Virus record (IMG/VR): IMGVR_UViG_3300028388_004089
Location: 1-23,898 of that record
Origin: a virus
Length of the DNA: 23,898 nt
Reading direction: 5' to 3' (one strand)
The translations under genes were made by a program, and so were the position numbers. This document shows, piece by piece, positions 21,262-23,898 of this stretch (position 1 is its first letter; the number at the start of each line of letters is the position of its first letter). The notes beneath the pieces are model-generated. The model searched no databases. It had not been told where the DNA came from and saw only the letters and a list, made by a program, of their open reading frames with translations.

Positions 21262-21458
21262 AGACCTTTTCCCGTGACTGCAGTTTTTCGGCGCTTAGTT
21301 GAATCTTTCAAGCCTAGCTCCCTTTTCATTAAATTTCGAAGCTTTATCATATCGTCGAGGCTGCGATATTTTACCCGCTTGTCTGTGTATTGGACTTCTA
21401 GTGCCCCGGAGGCGATCGCCTCGTCTAATGCTGTAAGGTCTGCGCTTGAGAATGCCAT
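21258..21458 (-). CDS. Head-tail joining protein, lambda gpW-like
   Basis: A 66-residue protein of the gpW family that fills the portal-proximal connector after DNA packaging. It has the characteristic sequence order: helix SSADLTALDEAIASGALEVQ, the beta-hairpin VQYTDKRVKYRSLDD, and helix MIKLRNLMKRELGL with a basic tail. Length (66 vs 68 aa) and position between the large terminase and the portal match lambda. The ribosome site is a GGGG about 11 bp upstream, inside a 13-codon ORF, so coupling may assist it. Confidence 0.88.
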   Translation of the reverse strand: MAFSSADLTALDEAIASGALEVQYTDKRVKYRSLDDMIKLRNLMKRELGLKDSTKRRKTAVTGKGL

Positions 21459-21461
21459 GCT

Positions 21462-21503
21462 TTAACTAAACCCCACCGCGCTGAGTTTCTCCAGGGCCTC
21501 CAT
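21462..21503 (-). CDS. 13-aa leader-like micro-ORF before gpW
   Basis: ATG 21503 begins a 13-codon ORF (MEALEKLSAVGFS) that stops 3 bp before the gpW ATG and spans gpW's only plausible Shine-Dalgarno. AGG lies close upstream of its own ATG. It could serve as a translational-coupling leader across the 50-bp gap after the large terminase gene. It is too short to support by sequence content, so it may be chance. Confidence 0.2.
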   Translation of the reverse strand: MEALEKLSAVGFS

Positions 21504-21508
21504 TGAAC

Positions 21509-23371
21509 CTACTTTAAAAAACTAGACTTTTTTCGCCGAATCTTAACGGGTTTCTTTTGTGGCTCGGGGTCGTCCACAAGCCTTAGGCTCCGCTCAAAAA
21601 GCGATTGCAGTCCCTCATTGCTTAACGAATCGATACCTAAGGTCGAGGCTACGGCCCTGTTATAAACCCTGAGATCGAGCGCCTCGTTTCGGTCCCTGGT
21701 TTTTACAAAGTGATAGACTGGAAAGCCGTTAACAATTTTAACGTGCTCGGATTCAGAGCAAAGCATCCTAAAATATTCCTGATCGTAGTTATCGGGAAAC
21801 CGGCAAAAGCCGAAAGGGTCGGCCTGGGGCTCTCCGCTATCGGCTGGCTCCTCTAGCTTGAACCATGAGAAAAGCTCCCTTTTAATTAAATTCGTGCCAA
21901 TATTCCAGACTCTAACTAGGGGCCTCGATTTTTTCGATCTTTTCATTATGTTTTTAGGCATGGAAAAAATAGCGTTTAGCCGGTCCTGCCCCTTTAGAAC
22001 GATAACTCTACTTTCCGGGTAGCGTCTCGCCCACGAGTACACGTTTTGGGTCTGGTAGCCTGAATCGATACCGCATCGAAGTATTGAGAGCCTGGAGCCG
22101 TCGTCACGCTCCCAGGTCTCACTTAACAAGGGGTCTATAAGCTCAAAGGTCGATTTTTGCGACGTGTCCCCATAAAACACCCGGTAATCAATCGACCAGG
22201 ACCTCTTATCAGTCCCCCACCCGCAGATTTCCGTTTCGATTCGGTCTTTTTGCACGTCGAAACTAGCCGTTAAAAATAAAACCTCGCTAGGTAGGGTATT
22301 CTTTTTGTAATCCGATTTTCTTTTATATAGCAATTCCCATTCCGGGGCGTCGCCCTGGGCCTCATAAGGCAGGCCTAAGGACGTGTTATAAAAGACCCTA
22401 AGCGTTTCCTCGCTTTTTTTGGCCTCCTCCCAGTCTCTAGCAATTTCGCTCCAGGCTTTCCAAGGACTGTAAAACTCGTTTAAATGAAAGCCGGCGACTC
22501 GTGACTTAGTGTCTCCGGTGATCTCCCATATCCCAGCACTTAGCATTTCGTGCTTTTCCGAGTGTTCTATCAGGGCCTCGCATTCTGGGCACTTGAAAGC
22601 GGCGTCGTCGACGTTCTCCGGGTCGTAATAAAAAGACCTGTGATCGAGGAAAAAATAGGTTTTGCAATGCGGGCAGGGCAGCTTAAAAAGTCTCTTGTCG
22701 CTGGATTCCCAGGCTAGCTCAATTCGAGAGTGTCCTTTTCTCGTAGGCGTCGAAACCATAAAATGAAAACGATTTAGAAACGCTGTAGTTCTTTTTTTGG
22801 CAAGGTTAACGGGGTCTCCCTCGGTTCCAGCGCTATAAGGAAAGCGGTCCACCTCGTCGAGTAGCACGACTCGAACCGGGCGCGACGCGAGCGACGCTGG
22901 ACTATTCGAGCCGGCTAACGTGACGTGCCCACCTGGAAAATTTTTGTGTAAAAGAGTGTTTCCGGTTTTTTTCGCTTTCCCATCGCCTACCTTTTTACTG
23001 AGATTTGGAGTGTCGCGAATCATTGTGGCGAGCCGGTCTTTTGAATAGTCTTCAGCCATTTTAAGAGTCGGCTGAACTATCAAAACGGGCGCCGGGTCCT
23101 GGTCTATAAAATAGCCGACTATGTTATTAAGGACCTCGGTTTTGCCGACCTGGGCGCTTGTCATCATTACACCCTCGTCCTTTGATGGGTCGTTAACTAT
23201 ATCCATTATTTCGCGCTGATAAGGGGCGCGGTCGGTGCTCCAGTTTCCGGGCTCGCTCGAGCTCTCGGGGCTGAGTTTTCTCTCGGCGTCGGCCCATTCG
23301 CTAACCGTTAAATCAGGAGGGGGAGCGAAAACCTCAAGGGCCTGAGAAACCGTGTCGTCAATTAGACCCAT
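21509..23371 (-). CDS. Terminase large subunit, GpA family
   Basis: A 620-residue packaging motor and nuclease. The ATPase domain has Walker A SAQVGKTE (72-79) and Walker B VVLLDEVD (168-175). A zinc-ribbon-like pair CPHC (233-236) and CPEC (261-264) follows. The nuclease domain carries acidic residues in TASFDVQKDRIE (Asp372) and RCGIDSGYQT (Asp436), then VRVWNIGTNLIKRELFSWFK. The C-terminus is basic (KKPVKIRRKKSSFLK). It resembles lambda gpA, which cuts at cos sites, so cos-type packaging is plausible. The start ATG overlaps the small subunit gene by 14 bp. Confidence 0.93.
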   Translation of the reverse strand: MGLIDDTVSQALEVFAPPPDLTVSEWADAERKLSPESSSEPGNWSTDRAPYQREIMDIVNDPSKDEGVMMTSAQVGKTEVLNNIVGYFIDQDPAPVLIVQPTLKMAEDYSKDRLATMIRDTPNLSKKVGDGKAKKTGNTLLHKNFPGGHVTLAGSNSPASLASRPVRVVLLDEVDRFPYSAGTEGDPVNLAKKRTTAFLNRFHFMVSTPTRKGHSRIELAWESSDKRLFKLPCPHCKTYFFLDHRSFYYDPENVDDAAFKCPECEALIEHSEKHEMLSAGIWEITGDTKSRVAGFHLNEFYSPWKAWSEIARDWEEAKKSEETLRVFYNTSLGLPYEAQGDAPEWELLYKRKSDYKKNTLPSEVLFLTASFDVQKDRIETEICGWGTDKRSWSIDYRVFYGDTSQKSTFELIDPLLSETWERDDGSRLSILRCGIDSGYQTQNVYSWARRYPESRVIVLKGQDRLNAIFSMPKNIMKRSKKSRPLVRVWNIGTNLIKRELFSWFKLEEPADSGEPQADPFGFCRFPDNYDQEYFRMLCSESEHVKIVNGFPVYHFVKTRDRNEALDLRVYNRAVASTLGIDSLSNEGLQSLFERSLRLVDDPEPQKKPVKIRRKKSSFLK

Positions 23372-23846
23372 CGAAACTACTTTCCGAGAGCTCCTTTAAA
23401 GCATCCGAAACCTGTTTTTTTAGGTGGGCTTGCAATTGTTTTTTTGTCGGTTTATCGGGCAGCGATTGAATCGCTTTCACGGGTATGTTTAGAATTTTCG
23501 ATCTCACGGCCCCAAAAACATTAGCAAGCGTAGCCCTTAACTCGCTCCTTGGAATCAATTCTTTCCGTTTTATCTGATTATCGAGCTCAACGGAAAGTCG
23601 GCGAGCTCGGTCGAGCTTGGCTTTCTCTAGAATAGGATTGATCGGCCCGTCGTCCCCCTCGGGGTCGTCGTGAGGAGGCTCGTAAATATATTTTAAGGCG
23701 AGTTTTAAATCGTATTTTTTTAGCGTTTTTGTCGCTTTTAAAGGCTCAACGTCTCTTAATCTGCGGGTAATCGTCCCCCGATCTTTTCCCGTTAACTCGT
23801 GCAGCATATTGATAGAAATCTCTCTCGGATAACTATTTCGTTTCAT
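23358..23846 (-). CDS. Terminase small subunit, Nu1-like
   Basis: A 162-residue DNA-recognition subunit. The N-terminal winged helix-turn-helix (about 8-55) reads SINMLHELTGKDRGTITRRL, as in Nu1-type proteins. A charged middle (about 60-95) is followed by a helical, Lys-rich C-terminal region (about 95-155; ELRATLANVFGAVRSKILNI) expected to mediate self-assembly and contact with the large subunit. The start ATG follows GGGGGAG. Being the first gene of the late block, it is probably preceded by the packaging site and late promoter just outside or at the window edge. Confidence 0.82.
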   Translation of the reverse strand: MKRNSYPREISINMLHELTGKDRGTITRRLRDVEPLKATKTLKKYDLKLALKYIYEPPHDDPEGDDGPINPILEKAKLDRARRLSVELDNQIKRKELIPRSELRATLANVFGAVRSKILNIPVKAIQSLPDKPTKKQLQAHLKKQVSDALKELSESSFDGSN

Positions 23847-23898
23847 TTTTCTCCCCCGTGCCCTGTTGTTGCAGGCTATGTTATTGAAATGTCTAGGT

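Noticed and set aside
1-23898. Integrase, attachment site, tRNA, rRNA, insertion sequence, defence system
   Set aside because: No recombinase motifs, tRNA cloverleafs, terminal inverted repeats of an IS or defence-family motifs were seen in either strand; I cannot tell a strictly lytic phage from a truncated prophage.

Overview
This window is almost entirely a tailed-phage (siphovirus) genome or prophage segment with a lambda-type virion programme. Every protein gene I can support lies on the minus strand, so the biological reading order runs from the high-coordinate end to the low-coordinate end. Genes are tightly packed, often with overlapping stop and start codons (ATGA, TAATG, GTGA). Many have G-rich Shine-Dalgarno sequences, typically a GGGG core after an A-run. 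I see no integrase, att site, tRNA, CRISPR array or IS element. The host cannot be named. A lambda-like layout, a Rz/Rz1-like overlap and a lipobox suggest a Gram-negative host, but that is inference.

Layout in transcription order. (1) Packaging and head, 23846 to 17091: small terminase, large terminase (GpA family), gpW-like joining protein, lambda-type portal, a fused prohead protease/scaffold/major capsid protein, a DUF2190 decoration protein and a gpFII-like attachment protein. (2) Tail, 17091 to 8799: gpU-like terminator, tail tube, tail assembly chaperone with a -1 frameshift extension (gpG/gpGT type), tape measure, two tail-tip proteins, a polyglycine adhesin and a fibre. (3) Lysis and accessory region, 8780 to 5377: a holin or i-spanin candidate, two small amphipathic proteins, a candidate lipoprotein, a cysteine endolysin, then a small alpha-helical protein, a LamG-like protein, a small beta-rich protein and an unknown. 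(4) A 176-bp intergenic region (5201-5376) with a strong plus-strand terminator and short repeats. (5) Replication and early genes, 5200 to 854: replisome organiser, a compact DnaB-like ATPase, several small unknowns, an Ig-like plus DUF4214 protein, a RusA-type resolvase and an XRE-family regulator. (6) At the low-coordinate end: two very small ORFs and a gpZ-like minor tail protein.

The gpZ-like gene is absent from its usual place between gpFII and gpU and sits instead at the far end of the early region. If the two window ends join in a circular or terminally redundant genome, it would lie about 100 bp upstream of the small terminase. With that gene included, the window holds a nearly complete set of virion, lysis and replication genes in about 24 kb.

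I found no clearly new multi-gene defence or mobile system. The most interesting points are the A-AAA-AAC frameshift site, an internal start that would make a separate scaffold-capsid product, the displaced gpZ, a strong terminator on the strand without genes, a 197-bp out-of-frame overlap between the helicase and its neighbour, an adhesin-like domain protein among replication genes, and apparent non-canonical starts in the lysis cassette.
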